A stretch of 64,000 bases of DNA from CAWAPS01 sp963783945 (GTDB lineage: Bacteria; Actinomycetota; Acidimicrobiia; Acidimicrobiales; Palsa-688): NCBI GenBank assembly GCA_963783945.1, contig CAWAPS010000002.1, forward strand, positions 186,001 to 250,000. Reading direction: 5' to 3'. Each line of letters begins with the position of its first letter. Position 1 is the first letter of the stretch. A program made the translations under genes and the position numbers. Shown one piece after another: positions 8,403 to 16,086 of the stretch. The notes beneath the pieces were generated by a model. That model was not told the origin of the DNA. It saw only the letters and a program-made list of their open reading frames with translations, and searched no databases.

Positions 8403-8720
8403 GTGTCAGAAGGAACCGTGATACGTTCCCGTTTCGTGCGTGCGGCCTTGCTGCGCCCCCTGGCGGTCTACGCGGATGACGGCGCAGAGCTCGTCGTCAG
8501 TGTTTCTCGGCTACGTGCGGTTCTGTCTCTTTTGGCTCTTCGGGCCGGAGCGGTGGTTCGATCTGGTGAGTTGGTCTGGGGCTGTGGGGTGAGGACGCTC
8601 CCCCGTCTCCTGGAAAGACGATCCAGACGTACATCTGGGCGTTACGGCGAATCCTGCCGGAGGGAGCGATCGAGACGGCTTCTGGGTCGCTGACGCTCCC
8701 GGACCACCCGGGCCGCCTCG
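8403..8720 (+). pseudogene. SARP/BTAD-type regulator, DNA-binding domain fragment
   Basis: The first frame (GTG 8403) reads FVRAALLRPLAVYADDGAEL, then SVSRLRAVLSLLALRAGAVV and RSGELV. This is the winged-helix OmpR-like DNA-binding domain of AfsR/DnrI/RedD-type activators. Near 8580 it shifts to a frame that continues LWGEDAPPSPGKTIQTYIWA then LRRILPEGAIETASGSLTLP. Homology ends at about 8720 where unrelated DNA follows, so the bacterial transcriptional activation (TPR-like) domain is missing. Both a frameshift and truncation are visible. Confidence 0.7.
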
Positions 8721-9080
8721 GCCACCTCCAACAGCCCGCCGTCGAGGTTAGAGAACGACAACGCCGGTGCGACCCCGGCGGGATACGAAACCCACCGCCA
8801 CAACGCCGGCGGCGGTCCGGACCTCGTGGGCCAACCGGCTCAAGCGAGCGCCATAGTCCCTCAACGGCTGGGCCCCACCGGCAGAGGGCTGGGGAGCGGT
8901 GCTACGCCCATCCGCTCATCGGCGTTCAGCTTGTCGCCCACTTCCCGACGCGCCAACGGCAAACCAGCCGTCGCCACCACAATCGCCCTCGCCACCTCTG
9001 ACGCGATCGGCCCATCGCGGGCGAGCAGCTCGACACCGGCGTCGACGCCCGCACCGGTCGCGGCGTACCAGCCTGGCATC
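8700..9080 (-). pseudogene. Possible relic of a TadB/TadC-like (type II secretion F domain) protein
   Basis: On the minus strand one frame reads AGVDAGVELLARDGPIASEV, then ARAIVVATAGLPLARREVGD. A neighbouring frame continues RDYGARLSRLAHEVRTAAG. The pattern of amphipathic helices with GLPL and RLAHE-R resembles the cytoplasmic helical bundle of T2SS-F/Tad pilus assembly membrane proteins. It is fragmentary and frameshifted. This is a tentative recognition from memory of the family pattern; the plus-strand ORF over the same bases may be its shadow. Confidence 0.3.
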
Positions 9081-9554
9081 GGCCCGCACACCGAGAGCCA
9101 GACGGTAAAGCTCGTAGCGGACGAGTTGGCGTTGCTCGACAACGCCTATGCCGCGCGTACGTTCGACGTATCCTACGTAGGGACCACCCGACAGCGATAC
9201 GACTGGTGTCTCGGTTCACCACCGCAATGGGACTGGGCCATTGAAGCCAAGATGCTGAGGTTGTTCGGGGACAACGGAAAACTCAATGACAACATGTTGA
9301 TGCACGTTCTGTCCCCCTACGCAGCCCACCGAAGCGCCCTGACGGACTGCGACAAGCTAGTCGTGTCAGGTCTAGAGGGCAGGAAAGCCATCCTCATCTT
9401 CGGGCATGACTATGAGGGCTGGCCCATGGACCCAGTGATCGAGGCCTTCGAGACTCTGGTCGCCCAGCGCGTGGAACTCGGTTCTAGGCACACGGCAGCT
9501 TATGAACACTTGGTGCATTACACCATTGACGGCGAGCCTGAGTGTGCTCAATGA
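8826..9554 (+). CDS. Conserved hypothetical protein; only the C-terminal ~155 residues look genuine
   Basis: From about 9088 the frame reads HTESQTVKLVADELALLDNA, then ARTFDVSYV and YDWCLGSPPQWDWAIEAKML. It continues with NDNMLMHVLSPYAAHRSALT, then DCDKLVVSGLEGRKAILIFG and ending GEPECAQ. The spacing of E (DELALLD), D/E-x-K (IEAKM) and an alpha/beta core is reminiscent of PD-(D/E)XK nuclease-like folds, which is inference only. The first ~85 codons are low-complexity and antisense to another relic, so the gene is probably N-terminally truncated. No plausible start was found near the conserved block. Not recognised as a named family. Confidence 0.45.
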   Translation: MGQPAQASAIVPQRLGPTGRGLGSGATPIRSSAFSLSPTSRRANGKPAVATTIALATSDAIGPSRASSSTPASTPAPVAAYQPGIGPHTESQTVKLVADELALLDNAYAARTFDVSYVGTTRQRYDWCLGSPPQWDWAIEAKMLRLFGDNGKLNDNMLMHVLSPYAAHRSALTDCDKLVVSGLEGRKAILIFGHDYEGWPMDPVIEAFETLVAQRVELGSRHTAAYEHLVHYTIDGEPECAQ

Positions 9555-9722
9555 GTTCGGCGACTGGGGTTGGGACTTTTACGCATGGGCCGAGAAGGCA
9601 GAGGCCTGGTTGGAACAGGAAGGGACCGCGATGCCACCGAACTCGAGCCGCTATCGACCGGCGACCAACGCCAACGGCTGCGGCTAGCAAAGAGGGCCGG
9701 CATCGTCGCTACAGGAGAGAAA

Positions 9723-9754
9723 GGGAAAGGCCCCCCGGTTGGAGGGCCTTTCTC
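9723..9754. terminator. Intrinsic terminator-like hairpin between convergent genes
   Basis: GGGAAAGGCCC (9723-9733) pairs with GGGCCTTTCTC (9744-9754) with one G-U, around a 10-nt loop. It lies 29 bp past the end of the minus-strand secreted-protein gene and downstream of the plus-strand ORF. It is therefore well placed to stop transcription from either side. The T-tracts are short (TTT and, on the other strand, TTTCCC). Confidence 0.6.
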
Positions 9755-9782
9755 CGGTAGACGGTGGCAGGAATCTGCGAAA

Positions 9783-10325
9783 TCAGTGGAGATTTATGAA
9801 ACCTATCGCCACGGTGCTGTCAGTCTCGAAGGCCGAAGGGTCGTTCTGGTTGGTGTCACACCCGGTAGCCGTACGCGACAGGTAGCCGCGGGCCACCCCG
9901 TTGGCCTTGAGGGTGCCGGTCGCCTTGGCATAGGCACCCGTACCGGACACGATCTTGGCCGTAATGCCCTTGATGGTGCCGCTGAAGGAGCAGGTGACCG
10001 GGTTCATGTGGAAGTTGCCCGGAGTGCCCCCTGTGGCCAGCACGGTGAACGAACCAGCCGGATCAACCACGGTGTGACGGCTGCTACCGGCCGGATCGGT
10101 GGTGAGGGACGGGTCGTCGGTGGTATTGCCATGGTTGTGGATCACGCCACGACCGGACCAAGGCCCGACGCCGAAGCCCCCAGCGACCGAGTACTGGGTT
10201 ATATGGATGACTTCCGGTCCCCTGGTGGGACTGGCGCTCGCTGCCGAGGCCAACAGCCCTCCGGTCGTGCCACCGACGGCCGCTACTACGGACAGGGCGA
10301 TTAGCCCTCGTTTGACCATGTTCAT
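9783..10325 (-). CDS. Secreted hypothetical protein
   Basis: A 180-residue protein with a classical Sec signal peptide. MNMVKRG is followed by a hydrophobic core LIALSVVAAVGGTTGGLLAS and a probable A-S-A cleavage site near residue 32. The mature part is rich in Gly/Thr/Ser (VIHITQYSVAGGFGVGPWSG, then SRHTVVDPAGSFTVLATGGT). Two cysteines (PVTCSF and TGCDT) could form a disulphide. An allene-oxide-cyclase-like or lipocalin-like beta barrel is conceivable but unproven. The start ATG at 10325 has AGGAGG about 12 nt upstream. The gene is monocistronic and followed by the hairpin at 9723-9754. Confidence 0.75.
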   Translation of the reverse strand: MNMVKRGLIALSVVAAVGGTTGGLLASAASASPTRGPEVIHITQYSVAGGFGVGPWSGRGVIHNHGNTTDDPSLTTDPAGSSRHTVVDPAGSFTVLATGGTPGNFHMNPVTCSFSGTIKGITAKIVSGTGAYAKATGTLKANGVARGYLSRTATGCDTNQNDPSAFETDSTVAIGFINLH

Positions 10326-10860
10326 TCGGTTTACCCCTCCTGTGTTGCCCCGGGCCGGTTGCCCGGCTGCGCCAGGACCGTAGCAATGCCCTTCGGATAG
10401 GTCAAGTGTTTGCTGGAGCTCGTCACCCGTGGTGTTCAGTCCACCACAAGCGCATGCTCAATGACGGATCAGAGTGCATGCACGCGGTGCCTCCGACGGT
10501 CGCCAAAACCTCTTGGGAGCCGCTGAGACGAACAGGGCGGCCCCTACCTGATGGGGCATAGAAATCTATGGGCCGGCCAACCAGATCAATGCCAAGGAGC
10601 AGGCCCTCGCGCCTCAGGCCCGGGTGGGGATGCCGCCCGAATGCATCAGCTCCAGTGAATGGTCGAGCTCGCCCGCGGGCCAGCCGGGTGTTGGTGCTCT
10701 GATCCCGACCTTGCCTGACGGCACGATCGCTGCCCGCGAGGCCGCGGCCGACGCCGTGCTGCCCTGAACCTGACGGCACCGACTATCTGGACCCCTATCC
10801 CCGATCTTCCAAGCCAGGTTGAGCAGACTGGTGCAGCTATTGCCAACCAAGGAGGGGATC
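10326..10860. other. Divergent intergenic region without a supported gene
   Basis: About 535 bp between the divergently transcribed secreted protein and multi-TM protein genes. Short overlapping ORFs on the minus strand (up to 125 codons) are Arg/Ser-rich and lack any family signature, so they are treated as noise. Confidence 0.4.
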
Positions 10861-11526
10861 ATGAACTCACAACCGGTACAATCAGCGCCATGGCCTGAGC
10901 ATCGAGCCAGGTGGGGACCAGCCTGCGGAGTCCTGTTCGTAGTCTTTCTGGTGGTCGGTCTACTTATCTCCAACACGCCGAACACCAACAAGTCACCGGC
11001 CTACATCCTCGCCTGGTACAACAAGAGCAGTCACAAGACCACGCTCGCCATCTCGACCATCCTGGTTGATATAGCCGTGGTGTTCGGGATGTTCTGGTTC
11101 GGTTACCTGCGCGACCGGTGGGGCCGTACCGACCTGGGCGCTCGGCTGGGTCCTGTGCTGCTGGCGGGAGGCATCGTGTTCGCCGGAGGCGGGCTGGTGT
11201 TCTCGGGGGCCAACGCTGCGCTTTTAGACCAGCCCAAGCACATGACACCAGAGACGGCGCAGACCCTCAACTTCCTCCAGTCCGACATCGGCTTCGCCGG
11301 GGTGACGATTGGCGTGTCAATCCTCACGCTGGCGGCTGGGTTCATCATCTTGCGGACTCGAGTCCTACCGGTGTGGTTGGCCTGGGTGGCCTTCGTGATC
11401 GGGGTGGTGGCGCTGGCCGGTCCTATCGGCTTCTTCGCCTTCCTGGTTTCTGGCCTCTGGTTTCTGGTCGTGGCCTTCCTCATGTATCGGCATGAGGAGT
11501 CGCTCCTGGTGGCTGAGGAGGCGTAG
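10861..11526 (+). CDS. Multi-spanning membrane protein of unknown function
   Basis: A 221-residue protein. The start is set at ATG 10861 because AAGGAGG sits 5-6 nt upstream; an upstream ATG at 10819 lacks this. Six hydrophobic segments are visible: GVLFVVFLVVGLLI, ISTILVDIAVVFGMFWFGYL, VLLAGGIVFAGGGLVF, VTIGVSILTLAAGFIIL, WLAWVAFVIGVVALAG and FFAFLVSGLWFLVVAFLM. The C-terminal half shares the layout (loop ETAQTLNFLQSD; then RTRVLPVWLAWV) with the protein at 28279-28947 and the fragment at 18840-19156, so these are paralogues. No transport or enzymatic motif was seen. Resembles DUF4386-like small integral membrane proteins. Confidence 0.8.
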   Translation: MNSQPVQSAPWPEHRARWGPACGVLFVVFLVVGLLISNTPNTNKSPAYILAWYNKSSHKTTLAISTILVDIAVVFGMFWFGYLRDRWGRTDLGARLGPVLLAGGIVFAGGGLVFSGANAALLDQPKHMTPETAQTLNFLQSDIGFAGVTIGVSILTLAAGFIILRTRVLPVWLAWVAFVIGVVALAGPIGFFAFLVSGLWFLVVAFLMYRHEESLLVAEEA

Positions 11527-11553
11527 GCGCTTCGTCGCGATACCCTTCGCGCC

Positions 11554-11754
11554 GTGACCGCGGACGAGAAATACCAGCGTTATGTGTCATGGATGAGACT
11601 GACCCATGGCGGCCGCCGCCTGCGGGAGGATATGCCGCTGAAGGCGGCCGCCGAGTGGGACGCGATCGGCTTCGAAGAGGCATCAATGTGGGACGGCTCG
11701 ATCGAGCACGAAGCCATCAGGCAGACCTACCTGGCGGCCGCAGCCAAGCTGTAG
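11554..11754 (+). CDS. Small hypothetical protein (66 aa)
   Basis: The start is a GTG at 11554, 27 bp after the membrane-protein stop, so the two are probably co-transcribed. The product begins MTADEKYQRYVSWMRLTHGG and ends IRQTYLAAAAKL. It is acidic/basic-mixed, all-helical in appearance, without membrane segments. No family recognised. The amino-acid composition looks like a genuine soluble small protein rather than a shadow frame. Bases 11755-11889 hold nothing recognisable. Confidence 0.6.
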   Translation: MTADEKYQRYVSWMRLTHGGRRLREDMPLKAAAEWDAIGFEEASMWDGSIEHEAIRQTYLAAAAKL

Positions 11755-11889
11755 CGCCCAGGGGTGTTGACCCCGTGACTTGCGGTAAGTCAGATCAGGA
11801 AGTCATCCGTGACGCCCTCAGCGCCTGCCGACATGACCTTGACGATTCCGACATGTCGTCCGCCGAATTCGAGACCGCTGCTGGCGCGC

Positions 11890-13656
11890 TCAGAGCCGAC
11901 CGACGTCGTGGCGCAGAACGCCGGCAATGACGGAAACCCGACATTGACCCGTACTGAGTTCGTAACGTCGAAGCCAGCCGGCCAGAACGCCGGTATCGCA
12001 CCCATCACTGACGCCACTCGCCGCGGCGACACGTACGCGCCGATCGTCACGCTCACCAACAATCCGGTGAGCGACGTCAGTTGGCGGACGTGCCCATCCT
12101 GTCGGGCCGCCGCCCAGGAGCTCGATCGGTACCTCGCCTATCTGCATCGCCAGCATCACGAAGCTCCATGTGGCGCCCAGGCCCGCCGCGGCTAGGAGCC
12201 GCTCGATGCGCTCGGGTGCGTACGCTACGGCTTCGGCTACGCCCTCGGCCCAGGCCGTGAGGATGGTGTGCTCGTCGAGTTCCAGCACCGGGGCGGTTGC
12301 GGTTGTCGACGGTCGTGGCTGGGGTGGTCCTGAGCCGGTGCTGGCGGCACGGACTTGGTGGACGGCCACGCCGTAGCAGGAGGTGCTGTTGTCGATGGGC
12401 CAGCGCCGGTCGGCGCTGTAGCGGGTGGCGCGGTCCATGCAGACGGTCAGCAGGACGCCCTGCGCCCCGGGTTCGAGGGGAATCTCGCGTACGCCTCGGG
12501 TGGGATCCTTCTCCAGGCGATGACCCGAGAGGCCTCTCGGCCGGGGGGTCGGGAGCGCTCGACCATCCCCTAGGAGGTCAGGGTGAGTACGGCCGATCCG
12601 GGATCGTCGGCCAGGACGCTGGCGTAGCGGGCCGTCCAGCGGGAGGGGAGCTGCGGCCCGTCCAGCAGCATGTTTAGGACGATGGTGGGGGCCAACGGAC
12701 CGGATGAGCTGGGCGATGTCGTCGTTGTGGGCCAGGTCCTCGCGCACCAGGGAGGCCAGCACCAGTTCGGCCACCTCGACGAAGTGGACGGCTTTGCGGG
12801 GTAGGTCCATGGCTTCCCACCAGCGGATGTGAGGGTGAAGGGCGGCGCCGAGGTGGTACGGCTCGACCTGGCCTTGGTCCAGCGACCGGCGGTGGTGTTT
12901 GTTCCGGCGGACGTGAAACCACGGTTCATGCCCCTCGTGCGGCAGCAGCCCACCTTTCTCGAGTCTGGGGTTGAACCCCATGTGCAGCCAGTTGCTGGAG
13001 AACTGACCCGGCTGGCGTGCGTGCTGGCGCACCCCGGCCACTAGCTGGATGACCCCGTGGCGGTCCAGCAGGGTTTCGAGATCATCTATCTCGCCTTCGG
13101 CGACGGCGCTCTCGGGCAGCACAACCACATCGACGCTGCCCGCCTCTTGGCGAGCCGCGACCAGCGCCCGATCCAGCAGGTCCAGATCGAGTCCTTCAGT
13201 CGGGGCGAACTCAAAGAATCCGTACAGGCTCTTGGCCGGCCTCAGCACCGGGCCCACCGGACGAAAGTCGGATGCGTGCACGCTTAGCGGCCACGGCAGT
13301 AGCAGCAGGGTGGCGTACTCGGGGCGAAGGCCGGTACCGCGATGGCGGGCCGGGATCTTGTGCCTACGCCCGTCGCCGCGACGGGTCTTATTCGGGCCGT
13401 CTTTCCACTCTCGATACGCATCGGGCATGCAAACCGCGCATGGCCGATAGCCGGCCTTCCGGGCAGTCTCCGTATCGGCAAAGAACACGCGATGTCGGAC
13501 ATAGCCGCCACGTGTGATAGCTCGCAGCGCAGTGGAACAGCCGAGACGACCGAAGATCTTCGTTCCCCGGTGCCCACCGATCGTCGCCTTCTCGTCGCTG
13601 GAATAGGGCTTCCCGTCGGCACCGATCAAGGTGTAGGTCTTCCGTCCCGACGCCAT
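11890..13656 (-). CDS. Ada-type zinc-binding domain protein running in frame into a decayed nitrilase-like module
   Basis: ATG 13656-13654 overlaps the upstream oxygenase stop (TGATG), so translation is coupled. Residues 1-~88 form an Ada-like metal-binding domain: KIFGRLGCSTALRAITRGGY, then VRHRVFFADTETARKAGYRP and CAVCMPDAYREWK, with Cys40, Cys73 and Cys76. In Ada, such a cysteine cluster binds zinc and can accept methyl groups. The original gene probably ended near residue 95-105. The present frame continues without a stop through the nitrilase-like segment (residues ~112-497) and an unrelated tail to 11890, giving 588 codons. The N-terminal part probably works in the alkylation-response operon; whether the long fusion is made or stable is unknown. 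Confidence 0.6.
   Translation of the reverse strand: MASGRKTYTLIGADGKPYSSDEKATIGGHRGTKIFGRLGCSTALRAITRGGYVRHRVFFADTETARKAGYRPCAVCMPDAYREWKDGPNKTRRGDGRRHKIPARHRGTGLRPEYATLLLLPWPLSVHASDFRPVGPVLRPAKSLYGFFEFAPTEGLDLDLLDRALVAARQEAGSVDVVVLPESAVAEGEIDDLETLLDRHGVIQLVAGVRQHARQPGQFSSNWLHMGFNPRLEKGGLLPHEGHEPWFHVRRNKHHRRSLDQGQVEPYHLGAALHPHIRWWEAMDLPRKAVHFVEVAELVLASLVREDLAHNDDIAQLIRSVGPHHRPKHAAGRAAAPLPLDGPLRQRPGRRSRIGRTHPDLLGDGRALPTPRPRGLSGHRLEKDPTRGVREIPLEPGAQGVLLTVCMDRATRYSADRRWPIDNSTSCYGVAVHQVRAASTGSGPPQPRPSTTATAPVLELDEHTILTAWAEGVAEAVAYAPERIERLLAAAGLGATWSFVMLAMQIGEVPIELLGGGPTGWARPPTDVAHRIVGERDDRRVRVAAASGVSDGCDTGVLAGWLRRYELSTGQCRVSVIAGVLRHDVGRL
12166..13330 (-). pseudogene. Nitrilase-superfamily-like module, catalytic Cys replaced and internally frameshifted
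   Basis: It begins RPEYATLLLLPWPLSVHASD and keeps a nitrilase-like order: Glu in VDVVVLPESAV (fusion residue 182), Lys in VRRNKHHRRS (253), and then ASLVREDLAHND. There the nucleophilic Cys expected before E-D is Arg305 (codon CGC, one transition from TGC, at 12744-12742). A C-run at ~12690 carries an apparent extra base. The out-of-frame segment would still read PTIVLNMLLDGPQL and ADDPGSAVLTLTS followed by a TAG (12572-12570). Frame is regained at ~12510 (KDPTRGVREIPLEPGAQGVL). Homology ends at GLGATW (~12166). From memory, such modules occur fused to unknown-group reverse transcriptases (DRT1-type); no RT is present here. Confidence 0.5.
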
Positions 13657-14390
13657 CAGGGGGCGTCGTGGAAGAGGATGCCCAGGGTGTAGCGCCTCCC
13701 GGTCCTCAGAACCGACACGCCGTGACGCACCGGCGCGGCCGACCAGCCGCGCTGAGTTGGGATCGGCCGGTCCCGAGTGGTGAACACCATGCCTTGGAGA
13801 TACGGGAGCGTCATCGACGTTCCCCGGGACTGCGCCCGTGGACGTTGCTCCATTAGAAGGAACTCGCCGCCGGTGTAGTCCTTGCCGGGCTCGGTCAAGT
13901 TGATGACCACCTGGAGCGGGAACACGAGCTCGCCGTAGAGGTCGCGATGTAGAGCGTTCCAGTCGCCCGGGCCGTACTTCAAAATGAGAGGGGTCGGTCT
14001 GGTCTGTCCGGCCCTGTGGCACTCGTCCAGCCACTCGTCGAGGGTGTCGGGCCATGGGGTAGGCCGGCCGAGTTTGGTGTACCAGTCCCAGGCGATCGAG
14101 AGCAGATGCGGGTAGAGGGCGTGTCGTAGCTCGTCGATCGCTTCGGGCAGAGGGTTCGCGAGGTAGCGGTACTCGCCCTCGCCGAACCGATGTCGTCCCA
14201 TGACGACGGTAGAGCGGAAGGCTTCGTCTCGATCGTAGAGCTTGATCAGCTCCCGAGCATCGGCAGCGGTGAGCAGTCGCGGGAGCAGGGCGCAGCCGAG
14301 GTCATCGAGCTCCTCGGTGGCTGCCCCCCAGACGGCGCTGTCGACCCGCCGCCGGTACGCAGAGGTCGTGTCTACGGCCTGGTCAATCAT
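13656..14390 (-). CDS. 2-oxoglutarate/Fe(II)-dependent oxygenase in alkylation-repair operon
   Basis: A 244-residue protein. ATG 14390-14388 overlaps the alkyltransferase stop by 4 nt (ATGA). The double-stranded beta-helix metal site is readable: H148 and D150 in WNALHRDLYGE, distal H223 in PVRHGVSVLRTG, and R233 as the 2-oxoglutarate-binding Arg. The region PLQVVINLTEPGKDYTGGEF fits prolyl-4-hydroxylase/2OG-FeII_Oxy type strands. Position between an Ogt and an Ada-like domain suggests oxidative repair of alkylated nucleic acid, functionally like AlkB. The sequence is not the classical AlkB motif set, so the substrate is inferred from context. A longer in-frame start (14516) would overlap the neighbour heavily and is rejected. 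Confidence 0.85.
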   Translation of the reverse strand: MIDQAVDTTSAYRRRVDSAVWGAATEELDDLGCALLPRLLTAADARELIKLYDRDEAFRSTVVMGRHRFGEGEYRYLANPLPEAIDELRHALYPHLLSIAWDWYTKLGRPTPWPDTLDEWLDECHRAGQTRPTPLILKYGPGDWNALHRDLYGELVFPLQVVINLTEPGKDYTGGEFLLMEQRPRAQSRGTSMTLPYLQGMVFTTRDRPIPTQRGWSAAPVRHGVSVLRTGRRYTLGILFHDAP

Positions 14391-15007
14391 CGGTGGGCCT
14401 CCATGTCCAGCAGCTGATGCTTCATCTCGGGGCCGCCGAGGTAGGCGCCAAGCTGTCCGTCGGAGCGGATAACCCGATGGCAGGGGATGACAACCGGCAA
14501 GGGGTTGGTGGCGCACGCCGTACCGACCGCCCGCACGGCCTTCGGATTGTGTACTGCGACGGCCACGGACTGATAGCTGGCGGTCTCTCCGTATCCAATG
14601 GTCGGCAGATAGGACAACACCGAGCGACGGAAACCGGCCGAGAGGCGAAGGTCAATCGGCAGATCAAAGCTAGTGCGCCGGCCGTCGAAGTATTCCTCGA
14701 GCTGGCGGACGACCTCGTCGAGCCGTCGGGGAGTTTCGAGAATCCTGGGACTGATCTTGCCCGCCAGACTGCGCAACACCGCATCGAGATCTTCACGCTC
14801 GTAGGCAATGCGCACCAGACCGCTTGAAGTGGCAGCCAGGAGCAACGTGCCGACGGGAGTGTCGAGCGTGCGATAGGCGACATCGAGCAGTCCATCCTCG
14901 TCGGCCTGGGCCGCCAGCCTCGCATAGAGCGAGGCGATCTCATCATCCCCAGGGGGAGAGCCGAACAGTTCGGCGAAGTCGTGGTCGGGTTCCATGCTCA
15001 TGGTCAT
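14387..15007 (-). CDS. ogt: Methylated-DNA--protein-cysteine S-methyltransferase (Ogt type), sigma-coupled copy
   Basis: A 206-residue suicide repair protein that removes O6-alkyl groups from guanine onto its own cysteine. The active-site block is LPVVIPCHRVIRSDGQLGAY with acceptor Cys176. It is preceded by the helix-turn-helix YLPTIGYGETASYQSVAVAV and the arginine-finger region PKAVRAVGTACATNPLP. An extra acidic N-terminal extension (~45 residues, MSMEPDHDFAELFGSPPGDD) precedes the usual LDTPVGTLLLAAT strand. The start ATG overlaps the sigma-factor stop by 4 nt and the stop overlaps the oxygenase start by 4 nt. Translation is therefore coupled on both sides. Confidence 0.93.
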   Translation of the reverse strand: MTMSMEPDHDFAELFGSPPGDDEIASLYARLAAQADEDGLLDVAYRTLDTPVGTLLLAATSSGLVRIAYEREDLDAVLRSLAGKISPRILETPRRLDEVVRQLEEYFDGRRTSFDLPIDLRLSAGFRRSVLSYLPTIGYGETASYQSVAVAVHNPKAVRAVGTACATNPLPVVIPCHRVIRSDGQLGAYLGGPEMKHQLLDMEAHR

Positions 15008-15510
15008 TGCATCGTGCCCTTAGTCTCAAGTGTGCGCGCCCTTCGCGCCCAGTCTTTTCGGAGTTTGGCGATCCCGTCTGCCGCGGCTCGGCGGACGGCC
15101 TCAGGGGTGCCGCCGATGACTCCAGCTACTTCCTTGTAGGGCAGGTCAGCGAGGTAGTGGTAGACCACAGCCAGCCGCTGTCGCTCTGGAAGCTGCGCTA
15201 AGACCTTCGCCAGATCGAACTCAACGCCGTCGAAGTTGCCCTCCGTGGCGTCAGCGGGGACCTCTGACACTGGTGTCGCGGAGCGCTGAGACCTGCGAAC
15301 GAGGTCAATCACCTTCCGGTGGGCGATCGTCACCAGCCACGCCTCGACGTTGGCATCAGCCGGCAGCTTCGGATACGCCCGTAGAGCCGACAGGAACGTC
15401 TCGGACCACGCGTCGTCGGCGTCTACTGTACCGACCATGGACCGGCACACCCGCAGCACGGTCGGGCCATGGAGGCACACGACCTCGGAGAAGGGTTGCT
15501 TGTCGGTCAC
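15004..15510 (-). CDS. ECF-type RNA polymerase sigma factor heading the alkylation-repair genes
   Basis: A 168-residue sigma-70-family factor. Region 2 covers ~10-80 (LRVCRSMVGTVDADDAWSET, then FLSALRAYPKLPADANVEAW, LVTIAHRKVIDLVRR). Region 4 covers ~105-160 (LAQLPERQRLAVVYHYLADL, then PYKEVAGVIGGTPEAVRRAA, DGIAKLRKDW). The YKEVA-x-x-x-G-x-x-x-x-A-V-R-R helix-turn-helix should bind the -35 element. The GTG start lies 42 nt after the stop of the upstream alkyltransferase gene, so both probably share a transcript. No anti-sigma gene is adjacent. The sigma factor presumably directs transcription of its own operon under alkylation stress; the signal is not visible. Confidence 0.92.
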   Translation of the reverse strand: MTDKQPFSEVVCLHGPTVLRVCRSMVGTVDADDAWSETFLSALRAYPKLPADANVEAWLVTIAHRKVIDLVRRSQRSATPVSEVPADATEGNFDGVEFDLAKVLAQLPERQRLAVVYHYLADLPYKEVAGVIGGTPEAVRRAAADGIAKLRKDWARRARTLETKGTMQ

Positions 15511-15552
15511 GGTACGTAAACGCCCGGGCTGTGGAAAACGTGAGAATCCATC

Positions 15553-16086
15553 TCAGAAGAGCATGCTGGCCCGCCCCACTACCTCGGCTTCGAGGTCGAG
15601 GAGGAATCGCTTGCGGGCCAGACCACCGGCATAGCCGGTGAGCTTCCCGCCTGCACCGACGACGCGATGGCACGGGACCAGGAGACATAGAGGGTTCCGG
15701 CCCACGGCGGCACCGATTTCCTGTGGGGTAGTGCCCTCTCCCAACTGGCGCGCCAACTCGCCGTAGGTGGCGGTCTCGCCGTACGGGATCCGGCGAACCA
15801 GTGACCAGACACGCTCCTGGTACTCGTCACCGTTCATGGCCACCGGAACCCCGAACTCCTGCCGGTCGCCGCCGAGGTACTCGCCGATCTGGTCGCACAG
15901 GGCGTCGAAGCCGGCATCGCTGAATGTCCCGAAGGTGGCCGAGTCAGGTTGATACCAGTGGCCCGGAAAGTACAGCCCGACCACAGTTCTCTCGCTGGCC
16001 ACAACAGTCAGGTCGCCCAGTTTGGACGTGATCGTCGAGTGCGTCACCGCCCCCATTCCTACCGAACTTTGGTCCACCGTCAACAT
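15553..16086 (-). CDS. ogt: Second methylated-DNA--protein-cysteine S-methyltransferase
   Basis: A 177-residue Ogt. The start ATG 16086-16084 is chosen for its strong AGGAGGAG 4-5 nt upstream; an upstream in-frame ATG at 16161 lacks one. The active site reads NPLCLLVPCHRVVGAGGKLT with acceptor Cys139. The HTH is VRRIPYGETATYGELARQLG and the following block is TPQEIGAAVGRN. The N-terminal domain is short and ordinary (VTHSTITSKLGDLTVVASER). It shares only family-level similarity with the sigma-coupled copy, so the two are not a recent duplication. It is the promoter-proximal gene of the five-gene operon. Confidence 0.92.
   Translation of the reverse strand: MLTVDQSSVGMGAVTHSTITSKLGDLTVVASERTVVGLYFPGHWYQPDSATFGTFSDAGFDALCDQIGEYLGGDRQEFGVPVAMNGDEYQERVWSLVRRIPYGETATYGELARQLGEGTTPQEIGAAVGRNPLCLLVPCHRVVGAGGKLTGYAGGLARKRFLLDLEAEVVGRASMLF

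Noticed and set aside
13049..13450. Plus-strand 133-codon ORF over the nitrilase-like segment
   Set aside because: Ser/Arg-rich antisense shadow; the minus strand has coherent motifs.
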